Shown here in pieces: positions 29,015 to 41,181 of a DNA stretch of 64,000 nt. Each line of letters opens with the position of its first letter. The first letter of the stretch is position 1. The notes below the pieces were generated by a model. The model searched no databases. It was not told where the DNA came from and saw only the letters and a list, made by a program, of their open reading frames with translations. The position numbers were made by a program, and so were the translations under genes. The DNA is from Tricholomella constricta (taxonomy: Eukaryota; Basidiomycota; Agaricomycetes; Agaricales; Lyophyllaceae): contig JAACJP010000015.1 in NCBI GenBank assembly GCA_013368375.1, positions 186,001-250,000 of the forward strand, given 5' to 3'.

Positions 29015-31218
29015 GTCGGACCTTGATTGACAGCCCAAGTCAGTGATGCGAGCAATTGTGAAGTAACAATACACTCACCCATGCCCACTACCTTCCGCCA
29101 GTTGTAATCTCCGAAATGAGCATCCAATGTATCCCTTCGAGATCCTGGCCCCATCTCCTTTGTACTTGTAGCCAAGGGATTGACCTCAGCCCAGCCTCGC
29201 TCGGGAGCCTCTCCGTCGGTTCTACCCATTCCAGGTATAAAGTTGAAAGAAAATTGAGTGCGGCATTTGGCGATATGCGCCGGGAGATGGAACTTCGGAA
29301 CTAGATACCTAACGTACACCTTGCCGTTGAAGAGGAAAAACTGGTGGTCGAGTTCTGACATCCGCTTTTGAAGATTGATCGACCATTGACATACGATGTC
29401 GTAAGAAATGATGACGGCAAGGAGCGTAGAACCAGCCAGACTCTTCCAAAACAGATAGTCCATGTTGCAATACCTGCACGCAACGTTTGAATTAGAAATC
29501 GACAGCTGAAAGTGACATATCGACTCACCGTTCACCGAACTGTAGATCACCGACAGCCTGCGGGGCTTCATATTATGATGTGCATACTCGATGGTGCCCA
29601 CGCCAGTCGCTGCATGACCCTGTCCTGGCTTTGCATTTGACAGGTTCACTGCGTCGTGGCGCGAGCATGTTGATTTCTGCACCACAACATTAGTGCAGTG
29701 CGAAAACCTTTGGGAAAACAACTTACGGGCTCCTTCTCATCATAGTGCTTCACCAAATATTCCTTGTACGCCTTTTCCTCCACGAAATATGTGAATCCTT
29801 GGCCCAGGTCGGGGTCGGCTGTGTCGCTCGAGACATCTTTACGTTTCAATCGGAAGTTGGCATCGATACCAAGGAACAATCCATACATCCATCTAACTTA
29901 CTCCATTAGCGAACAGTCAGTCGTGTAGAGATGGGACAAACCTTTTCTCCAGCGGGGCATCCTCCCAACCCTCCGGAAGGTTCTTGCCAGGATGAGGGCA
30001 AGCTGGGCAGAGGACAGCGCATTCGCCTTCTTGTGTTGCAGCCACAGGACCAGCTGGGTCATGTCCTCGTGCAGCTCGCTTCAGCATCTTCAAGTACCGC
30101 CATTGTCGGACTACCAGTAAAAAGCCCGGATAGCGGTCCTGATCATCAAGGGTAAGTTAATGCCCTGTGAACGGTTTGACAGACCTTACCTTTGGAGGAG
30201 CCGTGCCTGTATTGTCAGTCTGGCGTGCCAAGGCTTGATAGTACTCGAAAGCGGAAACCTTCAAAGTGTAAGACAGGAGCTCAAAGGCCTCGAGAGTTTT
30301 GAATGTTATTGCGGTTTGAGGGTTGATGGTGGTGGCGGGATAAAGTCGGTGTCGGAGCAACTGTACCATGTGCAGTTGACTTGATTGGCCACAACCGAAA
30401 AAGTCGACACAGACACTGTGAATCGCACGCATGTCAACTACGGTAAAATCATCACCCGGAGATCTCTGAGGGTTGGTGCATCGGGTTCCTCGCTTGTGGC
30501 CGAGCTGTAATCGGAGACCGAGGGCCTTTAAGCTGGTCTTTTCGAAGAAAGTGCCGTTCCATTGCTAGATGATATTGAATACAGTTCGAACATTTAGTGA
30601 GGCTGTTACTTACCCGAATTCGATGGAATGGATTTGCTGCATGCACGAGAAGCATGCAGTCCTGGCATTGAAGCTGGCGACCAAAGCAATCCAGGCACTC
30701 AAACGTGCCCGGCTTTGCATCAGATTCAGGGCATGTTGGGCAGACGTCAGTGTCCGATGTGCCCCAATGTCCGCGACCCTCGAGTGTGATTATTTCCTCA
30801 AGATACCTCTCACGATGGGTTAACCAGATCCTCATAGGCTCGTCCTGTGTGTCTATTAGTTTTCCACTATGCCACGAGCAAAATCAATACGTACTCCTGC
30901 TGTTCGTTTGCGACGTGAAGGCTCGGTCGAAATTTGATCCAAATGCGCAAGGTATGCCGGGTCACACAGGGCATCATGCTCATCCAAAGCATCCTCATCT
31001 AAAGAAGGCAAATCAGGTAAGTCAGGCAAAATATCAAGCTCATCCTGTTCATTGAAAGGAGCCGCTTTGGCAGCTGGAAATGAGGTGGCAATACGAATAT
31101 CACCTCCTACGCTAGAGAAACAGGTATTTTTGTACCGGACCGTGGCTGATACAGCTGACCGCTGAGGATGTGGCTTGTGAAACGTCAACTTGAACTTTCG
31201 AGGCCGCCCCCGGCCCAT
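29015..31218 (-). pseudogene. CxC2/KDZ transposase gene, N-terminal half (split by Gypsy)
   Basis: Multi-exon on the minus strand, starting at MGRGRPRKFKLTFHKP (31218). A cysteine cluster (CPTCPESDAKPGTFECLDC, then CQDCMLLVHAANPFHRI) is the CxC2-type zinc domain that accompanies KDZ transposases. Downstream are KDZ core motifs: GLFLGIDANFRLKRKD, STCSRHDAVN, AATGVGTIEYAHHNM, YCNMDYLFWKSL, ISYDIVCQW, PKFHLPAHIAKC and MGRTDGEAPERGWAEVNP, with candidate catalytic D and E residues. The frame stops at the Gypsy insertion after AVNQGPT. No internal stop was noticed outside introns. The divergent gene at 31405 starts 186 bases away. Confidence 0.88.
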
Positions 31219-31404
31219 GTTGGAAGTGATGAAGGGGTCGCCCAAGAAGAAACAATACCAAACACTCTTGTCAACCTGAACGTCGACCAACACTCCGAAC
31301 ACTAATTGCTGAACCCACAAACATCTCAGTAAGTTTAACCTCATACCAATGTATTAGTCTTTTGGTTGAATGCCTGCTTGCTGGTACTTAACGCCTAGAT
31401 AGCC

Positions 31405-32125
31405 ATGGGGAGGCGAGCAAAATATCTCACCCTTGATGAAAGGGAAGCAGGAGCTCGGAATGCTAAGGGCGCATATGCGGCAACTACTCGGTGAGTAATG
31501 GCTTGCATATGCTCATTATCATTGCCTTACCATTACATTCAGTTGTCAGGAGTTGCGCAAGGCCCAGAACCAGCATGCTTATCGCCAACGGAGGCCATCA
31601 ATCAAGACTACCCTCCCTACACTTCGTATCCCTACCCTATCTGAGGAGCTACTTACACTTGCTGAGGAACCAATGCCACAGTCACGGATTTTTATGCAGA
31701 GTCGTCGAAGCAGTGATGCGCTCGACAACACCGACTATGCTGACTTCGAGCTCACGAAATGGGACCATCCTCCTCCATACACAGCTCCCGTTCCACAACA
31801 CCTCGACCGGCTTCTTGACGCGCTACAAGGCTACCGCATGCGACTGCAACAGGAGAGCGAGGTGCTTCAATTGCATCGCTACAACACGGAGGCACTCGAT
31901 ATCTTCATGGTGGAAGTCCATACAGAACTGGTGACTCGCTATGGTCGATGGAAAGAGCTACAGGAGATTTGGCACGGTATATCAGGAGATAGCATCGAGG
32001 GGCAAGTGGTTAGGGGCATATTACATTGGGAGGCACGGCGTATCACTCATTTAAAGAAGGATTTATCTGCCCTTCGTCAGGGCTCTGACGCCTTTCTTGG
32101 TGTCTTCATCAATTGGTGGTCGTAG
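31405..32125 (+). CDS. Basic coiled-coil companion gene divergent from the KDZ transposase
   Basis: Two exons: 31405 to about 31491, encoding MGRRAKYLTLDEREAGARNA and on, then about 31543-32125 after a 52-base GT-AG intron. Together they give about 220 residues. The N terminus is basic with a bZIP-like heptad look (KGAYAATTR-CQELRKAQNQHAYRQRR). The rest is helical, with a W-rich patch (RYGRWKELQEIWHGI) and an end at FINWWS. No enzyme motif is seen. Divergent placement 186 bases from a KDZ transposase is common for small basic proteins in mushroom genomes, so it may be part of the transposon. The family function is unknown to me. Confidence 0.65.
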
Positions 32126-33022
32126 TCACTTGCTTTGAATAGACTTGAGTAATGCATTACGGTTAATTGCTGCTACACTCATCGAGAATGAAACAGTACA
32201 CTGCGCGAACTCATTGTCATCAGTTAGCGAACTCGCTGTCATCAGTTACGAGATTCAGAGCATCGCCTGAGGCACCGGCAGTAGGCTAAATAAGTTTAGA
32301 GCATACAAGTTGAGTTTTAGTCGTGCTTGAGATGCAAAAAGTTATCTTGTCTTGTCGGGGGACACTATCTTATGCTGGCAATGGGGTCGATCCCAGTCTT
32401 GTACAATGATCTAGTTGTATGGGATTTACTTTTTATGACCTCGAAAAATGTTGTTCAAAGTTAGGTCAGGAAAGAGCTAGATATCACGCGAGCTGTCTCA
32501 CATAGTTTTTGGAGGAGTAGCTGTCCATTATACATTGTTGTACGTCGAATACTTTCTTCACGATTTCTTCAGTAGCGATTTAAACGTCCTCCTATTGGCT
32601 GGTCCAGAATCCCGGTGCTGTATTTAGATTATTCGATCGTGTTCTAAAATTGAACTGTCATTTTAGGCAATTTTTGACTTGCGCGAGGATCGCGCAAAGT
32701 ACTGTAGGTTCATCCATCCATTCATACAGTGGTCCGTACTTCAAATCATTTGAAAATTTGTTCATCACGCCAAGGCATTCCAAGAAATTTCGATCTATTT
32801 TTGAGACGGAGTATGGAGGGGCGGAGAATACGGAGTATTGAGAGGTAAGGGAGATGATCTACAAGATAATAGTGAGGTCGATTAGATAACAGTACATAAT
32901 ACGACTACGATCGTAACAATACAGCATGGTGAAGAGCGAGTGTGAAGAGCGAGTGATAGCGGCAATGTACACGAGGCTGCAAGATTATTATATGTGTCCA
33001 AAAAAATTCGGCCCGGCAATCA
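32126..33022. other. AT-rich stretch without recognised genes
   Basis: No gene was found. One TAATGCATTA palindrome occurs near 32151, like the array at 14225-15712, but it is isolated. The stretch may contain the right end of the KDZ transposon; no inverted terminal repeat could be matched to the left side by eye. Confidence 0.4.
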
Positions 33023-34073
33023 TCAGGCCATCACCAAGACATTGCCGGCCCCGAGGGCGCGGGAGTATGCACCCTCCGCCTGGGCACGGCTAGAATGCCT
33101 GGCATACACGGCGCCAGAGACGCTGATGACAAGCGGAGCAACGGTATCCCTAGGTGAAAGGATAAAGATTCACAAAAAATGAATACAGGTGAGCAGAGCA
33201 CTTACCAATTCGCAAAGACACCCACCTTGCGGCCACGTGTAACAGTGTACCAGCGGATGCTGGCCACTTCATCTAATTGCACTCATTCGTCAGGTGCCTG
33301 GATTTGTGGGGGGATTTCACGTACCTTCGTGATCACTGACATTACTAGGGCCAAGCGAGCCCACAGGAGCCGCGACTGCATTGGCAGCGAGGGTGTGAGC
33401 AGTAGCAGGGACTGTGGCAGCCAGGGTGGAGGCAGGAGAGGTCGCAGGAACAGCAGTGGCGACGGGAACAGCAGCAGGGACAGCAGTGGCGACGGGAATG
33501 GCGACGGGGACAGCAGTGGCGACGGGAACAGTGGCAGGGACAGCAGTGGCAACGGGAACTGTGGCGGGGACAGCTGCAGCATCAGGAGACGCATCCACGG
33601 GGCCAGCGTCAGCCGAAGACACAACAGAGGGGCCAGTGGTGTTTTGAGTTCCTGTAAGTGATGCATCAGTGGTACGTCAAGGAAGTGGTTTGTTAGCACG
33701 TACTGGTGATAGTTATACCTGATATGCCAGGAGGCAACGAGGAGAACGCTGCTGCATTACAGAGTCTTCGTGAGGTAAAATTTGAAGATGAGGATAAAGT
33801 CGACTCACCGTGAGCAAGATGGGAAGAACTGACTATGGTGGGCAGGTTAGGTTTGACCGATGGAAAAGGCTCGCTGGGAGCGGTGTCGTTGTTGGTGGTC
33901 GGCTGCCCCATGGTCAACGTGAAATCCACTGAAGGTAAAAAATGAGAAGACGAAAAGAAGAAAGAAAGCGACTCACGACCACTGATGGTGAGGATACGGA
34001 GCAGATTGGAAAGCGTAAGGGAAGAGGGGGAGCCGGTAGGCACACCCGCGTCCATGTTGCTGGATTGAGTCAT
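33023..34073 (-). CDS. Repeat-rich protein with C-terminal RNase H1 N-terminal (viroplasmin) domain
   Basis: Several exons on the minus strand from MTQSSNMDAGVPTGSPSS (34073). Exon 2 encodes LDFTLTMGQPTTNNDTAPSE and onward. A later exon carries about seven units of an alanine/valine/proline repeat (VPVATAVP type). The final exons encode RWYTVTRGRKVGVFANW, a 54-base intron, then VAPLVISVSGAVYARHSSRA and EAY-like residues, ending in a stop at 33023. This last part matches the viroplasmin fold that binds RNA:DNA or dsRNA at the N terminus of RNase H1. No RNase H catalytic domain follows. Middle exon borders are approximate. Such genes are repeated in mushroom genomes; function unknown. Confidence 0.55.
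33430..33590. repeat. GC-rich minisatellite coding the VPVATAVP repeat
   Basis: A unit close to acagcagtggcgacggga (18-30 bp, variable) is repeated about seven times. Read on the minus strand it encodes A/V/P repeats; on the plus strand it is also open but without other support. Unit number could vary between strains. Confidence 0.8.
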
Positions 34074-34349
34074 TGCGGGAGGTGGAAGAAAACGGGAATA
34101 GGGTTAGAGTTTGAGTGGGGATAAAGGTCAACAGGGTCTGATTGATTGGTTTATATAGGCGCCGCTTGTGGCTTGATGTTGTCAATCGAATTGATGGGAG
34201 CTGGGCAGTTTCTCAAATTAAGGTTTGCCCCTGTTACAAGCCAACGTGCCGGGCTAGTATCGGCGTCAGTTCCTGAAATCGTAAAATTGTAGCCAAGGTG
34301 TGTCATTTCTCCCGATCTACTAAGATGCAATTCAAAATGATCATTTCAG

Positions 34350-35756
34350 ATGCCACAGGTCCGGTGGGCCACGCCTGACCAACATGAGTTCCTGGTACAA
34401 TGCTTGCCTCGATATTTGGAAGTCCAGAAGACGGGTGATTTTACCGTCTTCTGGGCTGACACGTATGAGGACTGGGAACGCGAATTCCCCGAGGGGCAAG
34501 TCTTGTTTCCTGACAGAGCAGTTTTGGACGATAGCCCTGAGGAAAGGGAGGCACTCACGTCGGCCATCAAGACACGGCACACTGTTTGTCAGATCCATCA
34601 AATTGATTGTTTAAAAATATAACATTTGTTTTGTCAGCAACTGCAAACTTGGTACCGATGGCGCTCGAGTGCTCCAAAAGCTCGTTCCCTCAAGAGACGG
34701 GACAAGGCATTTGGGTCGCTTTTCAGCCATACTAGACTGCCTACCAGGTCCGAAATATACTCGAAATTGTACTATACTGAAAGGATCCGCGACGAAGTCC
34801 AATCCGCAATCCGGAAGGCCAAGGCAACGACCCGCGGTGAGAAGCTGGTTCTGACCACACAAGTAACGAGGCGGTTGTGGGAAGCAGAGGAAGATGAAGA
34901 GGTAAAGGCCAAGGTTGAGGCAATGTTGCAGACCTTGATTGCCAAGAAAGCGATTCCCTTGACAGCGGCGCCGCGAACACCCGAACAGTATCTGCAGTGA
35001 GTAATACTTACTTACACTGGAAAATAAACTTGCCGCTGTGATTCTCACATCACCCTCTCCAGAGCCATCAACGACTGTCCCCGAGTTCTTGGCCATTTTC
35101 TCGATTCGTTGGCAGAGAGGACAGGATGGGCATTCACAGTCCTGATGGGTGGACCTGACCCTTCGGCGAAAGGGGAGATCAATGTCGCTAGGTCAGTCCA
35201 TGTTATTCAAGAGTCGTTCGACATCGCCTCACCTTTCTCTTCAGTTATCATGTCGGTGAAACGACGTTAAACAAGCAATTCGGTCAAGCGCACATGTCGT
35301 TCGAGAAGACGTACATGGAACCATACGCAGACTTTCTTTCACAAATGTACCGTAAGTGCTTGTATATTGAAGAAAACAATTGAAACTGACTCTTTTGGGT
35401 GTAGTGACACAGATTTGCCGTTCACGAGCACTAGGGGCAACAGTCGAAGAGTCCAGCAATGACATGATCGAGGCAAACGACAAGGCCCTTCCTGACCTTG
35501 ACGGCTTGTATACAATTCTGAAGACTGATGATGCATCAATGTCAGCAACAGGTGAGAGTCGTGTATTGCTCTATAGTAGGAAACTGACTTTTTTGCTGAA
35601 GTGTCGATTACCGTGGAAGGCGATGCATCACCCGTTTCAACGTCAGATTCGATGAACTCGGAACCACTGCCCAAGCCCCCATCTTCGGTCCCAAGCCCGT
35701 TACCCTTTCCAGCAGGGCCTTCGATATCCGCCGCTTTCTCTCAAGACCAGCCCACC
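34350..35756 (+). CDS. Multi-exon hypothetical protein, truncated and fused to LINE ORF1
   Basis: Exons are joined by GT-AG introns near 34583-34638, 34998-35060, 35192-35246, 35352-35404 and 35552-35600. They encode PQVRWATPDQHEFLVQCLPR, WYRWRSSAPKARSLKRRDKA, INDCPRVLGHFLDSLAERTG, FTVLMGGPDPSAKGEINVAS, and YHVGETTLNKQFGQAHMSFE. This resembles a large family of mushroom proteins of unknown function often found near transposons. After about 35752 the reading frame continues without a stop into LINE ORF1 (TEIDAELRLNNP), so its own C terminus is missing. The first ATG may not be the true start because the preceding bases end in a splice-like CAG. Confidence 0.55.
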
Positions 35757-36671
35757 GAGATCGATGCAGAACTCAGGCTAAACAACCCGGTGATGGATAA
35801 GGTGACCCCGACAGGACCTCCAAGGTGGGTGAGGGCCGAAGTAGACCTCTGGGGCCAAGACTACTCCTCCGCCGTCCTGGAGTTCAAGTCGGAGGATGAC
35901 GCCCAGACCCTGCTCGCAACCAAACAAATCGCAATATTCGCGAGGTTCTGCAAAGTGGTACCACATGCAGATCGGCCCCCAATCATGCAATGCGGCAACT
36001 GCTGGGCCTTCGGCCACCATGCCAGCCGCTGTAGGGACACGGCCAAATGCCGAGTATGCGCAGGCCCACACACCGAACATGAACACACACCGACAAATGA
36101 AGAAACTGCCCAAGGCGAGGACACCCCACCTCAACAATGTTTCAAATGCGTGAACTGCGGAGATAACCACCCGGCCACGGACCGCAAGTGCGCCGACAGA
36201 GCCCGCGCAATCGGAGCCTCCAAAGAGTCCAAGAAAACCTCCACACAAACCGGCGGCAAGACCAGACCCCCCAGGAAAAAACCCACAACAACGGCAACAA
36301 CAACCACAACGGCACCCAAAGCACCCGCAACCCGGACACCGAACACAGTGACAGGAACCACCAGCAGGCCACCCCCACTGGGCAACACAACGGCAGGTAA
36401 CACAGGCATGCACGGTGGACCACAGGACGACACGGAAGACAACATGGAAGAACATATGGACACGGAGGACACAGGAGAACACCTAGACACGGGGTGGGGC
36501 ATCGCCACGAGCAGGACCCACCAAGGCACTCTCAAAAAAGCGAAATCCCACACTGCCCCACCACAACGCTCACCGTCGACGAACAAATTCGCAGGTCTCC
36601 AAAACGAATCCGATGACCCATACGCCAGCTTACACGGAACAAAAAAGGTGACAGTACAAAATGAAAACTAA
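35757..36671 (+). pseudogene. LINE ORF1 C-terminal half
   Basis: About 305 codons with the zinc knuckles (CGNCWAFGHHASRC, CRVCAGPHTEHEH, CVNCGDNHPATDRKC) and a T-rich tail. It lacks the N-terminal half of the 651-residue ORF1 of copy 1. It stays in frame with the upstream host exon. It ends with the same 11-base overlap with ORF2. Confidence 0.9.
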
Positions 36672-39600
36672 ACCAATACGCGTTCTACAGCTAAACACCA
36701 ACCGAAGCAACCACGTCTGCCACACCCTACTGAACGCCTACATTGACAGATTTGACCTACTACTAATAACAGAACCGTGGTGGGACAAAATAGGTAATGA
36801 CCAAATCGGACCGGTTGCACACGCAGCCTGGACCCCCATACTCCCGACTGCTACCATACCCCGGGGACAGAGACCCCGAGTCATAGCATATACCAAGACG
36901 CGACCGGACTTCTCAATAACCCTCCGCTCAGACATTGCACAGGACCTAGACATACAAGTACTCGACGTCCAGCAGGCAAACTTCCCCACCACCACAATCG
37001 TCAACATATACAGCCAACCACGAGTGAAGAGCTCCATAGGACGACGCACAGATGCCTCCGTACGCCTACAGACCCTCCAACTACCAGAAGACGACCCAGT
37101 CATCATCAGCGGGGACTGGAACCAACACCACCCCGACTGGAGCACCAACAACAAACCCCCCTCAACGAAAACCCGCCAACTAGTCGATTGGACCAGAGAA
37201 AAAGGCTACACACTTCTCAACGAAAAAGGTGTCCCAACCTACTTCGAACACAGAACGCGGGGAGCCACAACGGTAATAGATTTAACCTTTGCTAATCCCG
37301 CAGCCATAACACTCGACACGACGAAAGAATGGACAGTAGACGGCTCACTATCATGCGGATCCGACCACCACACCATCCGCTGGGTAATAGACCACGGCAG
37401 CGCCGAAATCGAAAACATCACCGGCACCAAATACAACTTCAAGGACACCGACCCAAAGGAGTGGAAGACCGCGTTCGAAGCGGAAATGGAAAAGGAAAGT
37501 GACCGATGGGAAACGCTCACGAACCTAGATATCCCAAGGTCCCCAGAACAACTCGACGAGGACGTCGCCTTCCTCACTGAAGCAATGAAAACCGCCACGG
37601 CGACCACAGCGAAAGAAAAACGACCGTCCAAGAAAGCAAAACCATGGTGGACAAAAGCCCTCAACGAAACCAATGCCGAGAGAACCTCACTCTGCAAACA
37701 ACAACAAGAACACATCGCACAATGGGGCACCCCATGCGAGGTAATACACGGCACGATCAGAAAAACGACTAACTTCTTCAGACGACTCTTCAAACACGAA
37801 CGTCGTATCTGGATCAACAAAACGCTCGAAGAGGCCACACCAGACGAAATCTGGGGATTCTGAAACTGGTCGAAGGGCACCAGGAACTACCCATCCCCGG
37901 CAATCAACAGACCCAACCAACCACCAGCGGTACAACACGACGACAAATGCGACGCGCTCAGAAACACCCTATTCAAGCCACCACCTAGACTCGCGAACAA
38001 CGACATGCCCGACCTCACCACCCCACAACGACAAGATGCAACACACATCCCACTGACACGCACCGAGGTAAAAGAAGCCATATACAGACATAGCACCAAG
38101 AAAGCACCCGGGGAAAGCCAACAAACATTCGCCACCGTCCGATGGGCCTGGGAATCCAGCGAAAACACCATATTCGCACTCATGCACCACTGCATGCAAA
38201 CAGGACACCACCCCAAAACGTGGCGCCGTGCCATCGCAGTAGCCCTCCGCAAGCCGAACAAACCCGACTACGCCGAACCCCGCGCCTACCGACTAATACA
38301 ACTACTCGAATGCCTTGGCAAGGTACTCGAAGGCATCGTGGCCCGCCGACTCGCGTACATGGTAGGCAAAGAAGACCTTGTCCCACCTAACCAATTCGGA
38401 GGAAGACCAAACAGTAGCACCAACGACGCACTACTGACACATATAGAGGATATCCAAGCGGCACACAACCACAAAAAGGTGACCTCGGTACTGACCTTCG
38501 ACATCTCAGGATATTTCGACAACGTAAATCACGCAAGTCTCCTACGCGAACTCCGTCGCAAAGGGATACCTCTCCAAACCGTCAAATGGGTAGCGTCCTT
38601 CCTCAATGACAGAGAAGCGTCTGTATGCCTGGACGGCCGCAGAGGAGACATGAAACCCGTCGAAAATGGTATCCCACAAGGATCCCCCGTCTCACCCATC
38701 CTCTCTATCATATACACTGCTGAATTACAGGAACTAATGGAAGCCCGGAAGAACCCCAAACCCAGACCGGGCGGACCACGACCACCGAAAATCCCCGACA
38801 ACCCTACCGACACGTCGCTCGACATGTACATCGACGACGAACACTCCGAAGGTCCTCCGACACATTGGACACCAACGTCAAACTCCTCCGATCCGACTTC
38901 ATATTCGTCAACACCTGGCTCACTGACACCGGCCTATCAACAGCACCCGAGAAAACGGAGCTAATGCACCACTCATGGCGCAGAGACGGTGGACACTCAC
39001 CGAACATCAAACTACCCACAGGAAACAACACTGACGTGTCAATCGCCACCGGAGATACTATCAGAATACTGGGAGTGTTCTTCGATAGAAGGCTAACGTT
39101 CAACCAACACGTCCGCATACTAGCGGACCGTGCAGGAAACGCAGTCCGCGGCTCACAAATGCTGGCCAACACAGTAAAAGGCCTATCACAAGTCGAACTC
39201 CGGACACTGTACCGCGCATGTATAGTACCAGTACTAACCTACGCTAGCCCGATCTGGTGGTCCGGAAAGAAGACACATATCAACATACTCGACAAGGTAC
39301 AAAACACGGCCCTTCGTCACATAGCGGGCGCCTTCAAGACCACCCCCATCAAGGCACTGGAAGTAGATCTCTCGATCCCGCCCATCAACCTCGCACTCGA
39401 CTTAGCGAACGCCAGATATGCAGACTGCCTCCACAAGCTCAACACCACGAACCCGATCATCCAAAGACTATCCGACGAATGGAGAGACGGGGAGAAACCA
39501 TCGACACCCCCCCCACTACCATCTCAAAAACCGACAAGAAGCAAAAAGACCCCGAAACCCACACAACTGGAATCAATAGCTACCCAAACATACCGCCCAA

Positions 39601-41131
39601 CGGAAGGTGAGCGAATTATACCCCTCATAGCCCCCCCATGGCGAAAAACGGCACGAGACTTTGGGAAGAGACTAACAATCATCGAAGCCACCCCCGATGT
39701 CAAAAAGAAAGAGGCCGCGAAAGCCCACAACGCGAGAATCAGGACGTTCAACACAAACCCCGCCCACATACTAGTATATTCAGACGGCTCGATGCTGGAC
39801 GACGCGCACAGCCAGAAGAAGAACGTAGGATGGGGCATAGTAGGGTACCACAACGACAGAGAGGTCGTTACACGCCGCGGCGGACTGGGGCATACCGCGG
39901 AAGTATACGATGCTGAACTCACGGGACTAGTCGTAGCAGCCAGAGAAGCCACAAGACACACCTGCCACAACCCGATAATCAAACACATACACATATACGC
40001 GGACAACACGGCGGCAGTCACCTCAGTATTCGAACCGAAATCGGCCCCCGGACAATACAACATGAGATCGTTCAACAAGATCATAACCGAATTCCTCGAT
40101 CAAGACCCTACACGCCGTCAACGTCGAATGGTGCCCGGGACACACCGCCGTGAAGGGAAACAAAAGAGCGGACGAAGAAGCCAAGGAGGGAGCGCTACTG
40201 TGGCAAAACCGATTCGTCACGATGACTCACGCCATGCGTACGTCCAAAGCCAAAATACTAACCCGATGGACAGACGACTGGAACCGCACACCACCCACGG
40301 GAGGATTTGGAGTAGCCAACCAATTTCTCCCAGCTTGGAAGATCCGAGACCACGTCAAAGCAACAGAACGCGAAGTCTTCAGCAGAGTGACACAATGCCG
40401 CACTAAACACACCTTCATCGGTGAGTACTACTCAAGATTCATCCCCACTGAACCGATAGGATGCCCATGCGGCGAAGATACACAAATGCACGTTGAACAC
40501 ATAATCAAACACTGCCCAAGGTACAACGAACATAGAACAATACTCACAGAACACTTCCCAGAACTCGACCTACAGGACATACTAGGCACGAACAAAGGAG
40601 TAGAGACACTAGCCAAATTCCTAAAGAAATCCGGGGCGTTCACGAAGACAGGGAATCCCAGAAACGCGCCCGAACCGCCGTCAATAGACGACGAAGCGAA
40701 CGTCGACAACAACGAAGTAGAAGAACACTGGTGGGACCGACTGGACAGAGCTGCGAGAGAAGCAGAGGAAGAGGTGTTGAGTATGCCTTACCAGGACGTC
40801 TCAATCATTCTATTACATTCTCTCGATCACTACCTTCCACTTTGGGATCGTGTCTTGATGCCGAGCATCGAGACTCTATTCATTCACCGCTGCGCAGCTT
40901 ATCTCTGTTCCGGAAGTTTTACATAGGCTTCGGAATCCGTAGTAGGGCCCCCTCAGTCGTCTACCACACCGTGAAAGACTCTGAGGGTGAGCCATCTTTT
41001 ATTCAATCAAACCTCAGTACTTTACTGACTACCTGTAGTTAACGTGTCTACGATTATCTACAGGTACACAATATCAGTCGTCTACCACACCGTGAAAGAC
41101 TCTGAGGTTAACATGTCTACGATTATCTACA

Positions 41132-41143
41132 GGTTACGGGCCC
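41132..41143 (+). promoter_or_regulatory. Copia element 2 primer binding site
   Basis: GGTTACGGGCCC follows the 5' LTR directly. It differs by one base from the GGTTATGGGCCC of Copia element 1 and fits the half initiator tRNA-Met primer type. A purine-rich AGGGGAAG precedes the 3' LTR at 44980-44987. Confidence 0.6.
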
Positions 41144-41181
41144 GCTTGCATTTCTGCTGAGCAAAAATCAAGAACAATACC

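Noticed and set aside
33179..33661. Plus-strand ORF rich in S, G, D and N
   Set aside because: Produced by the minisatellite read in the antisense direction. The minus strand carries the spliced viroplasmin-domain gene.
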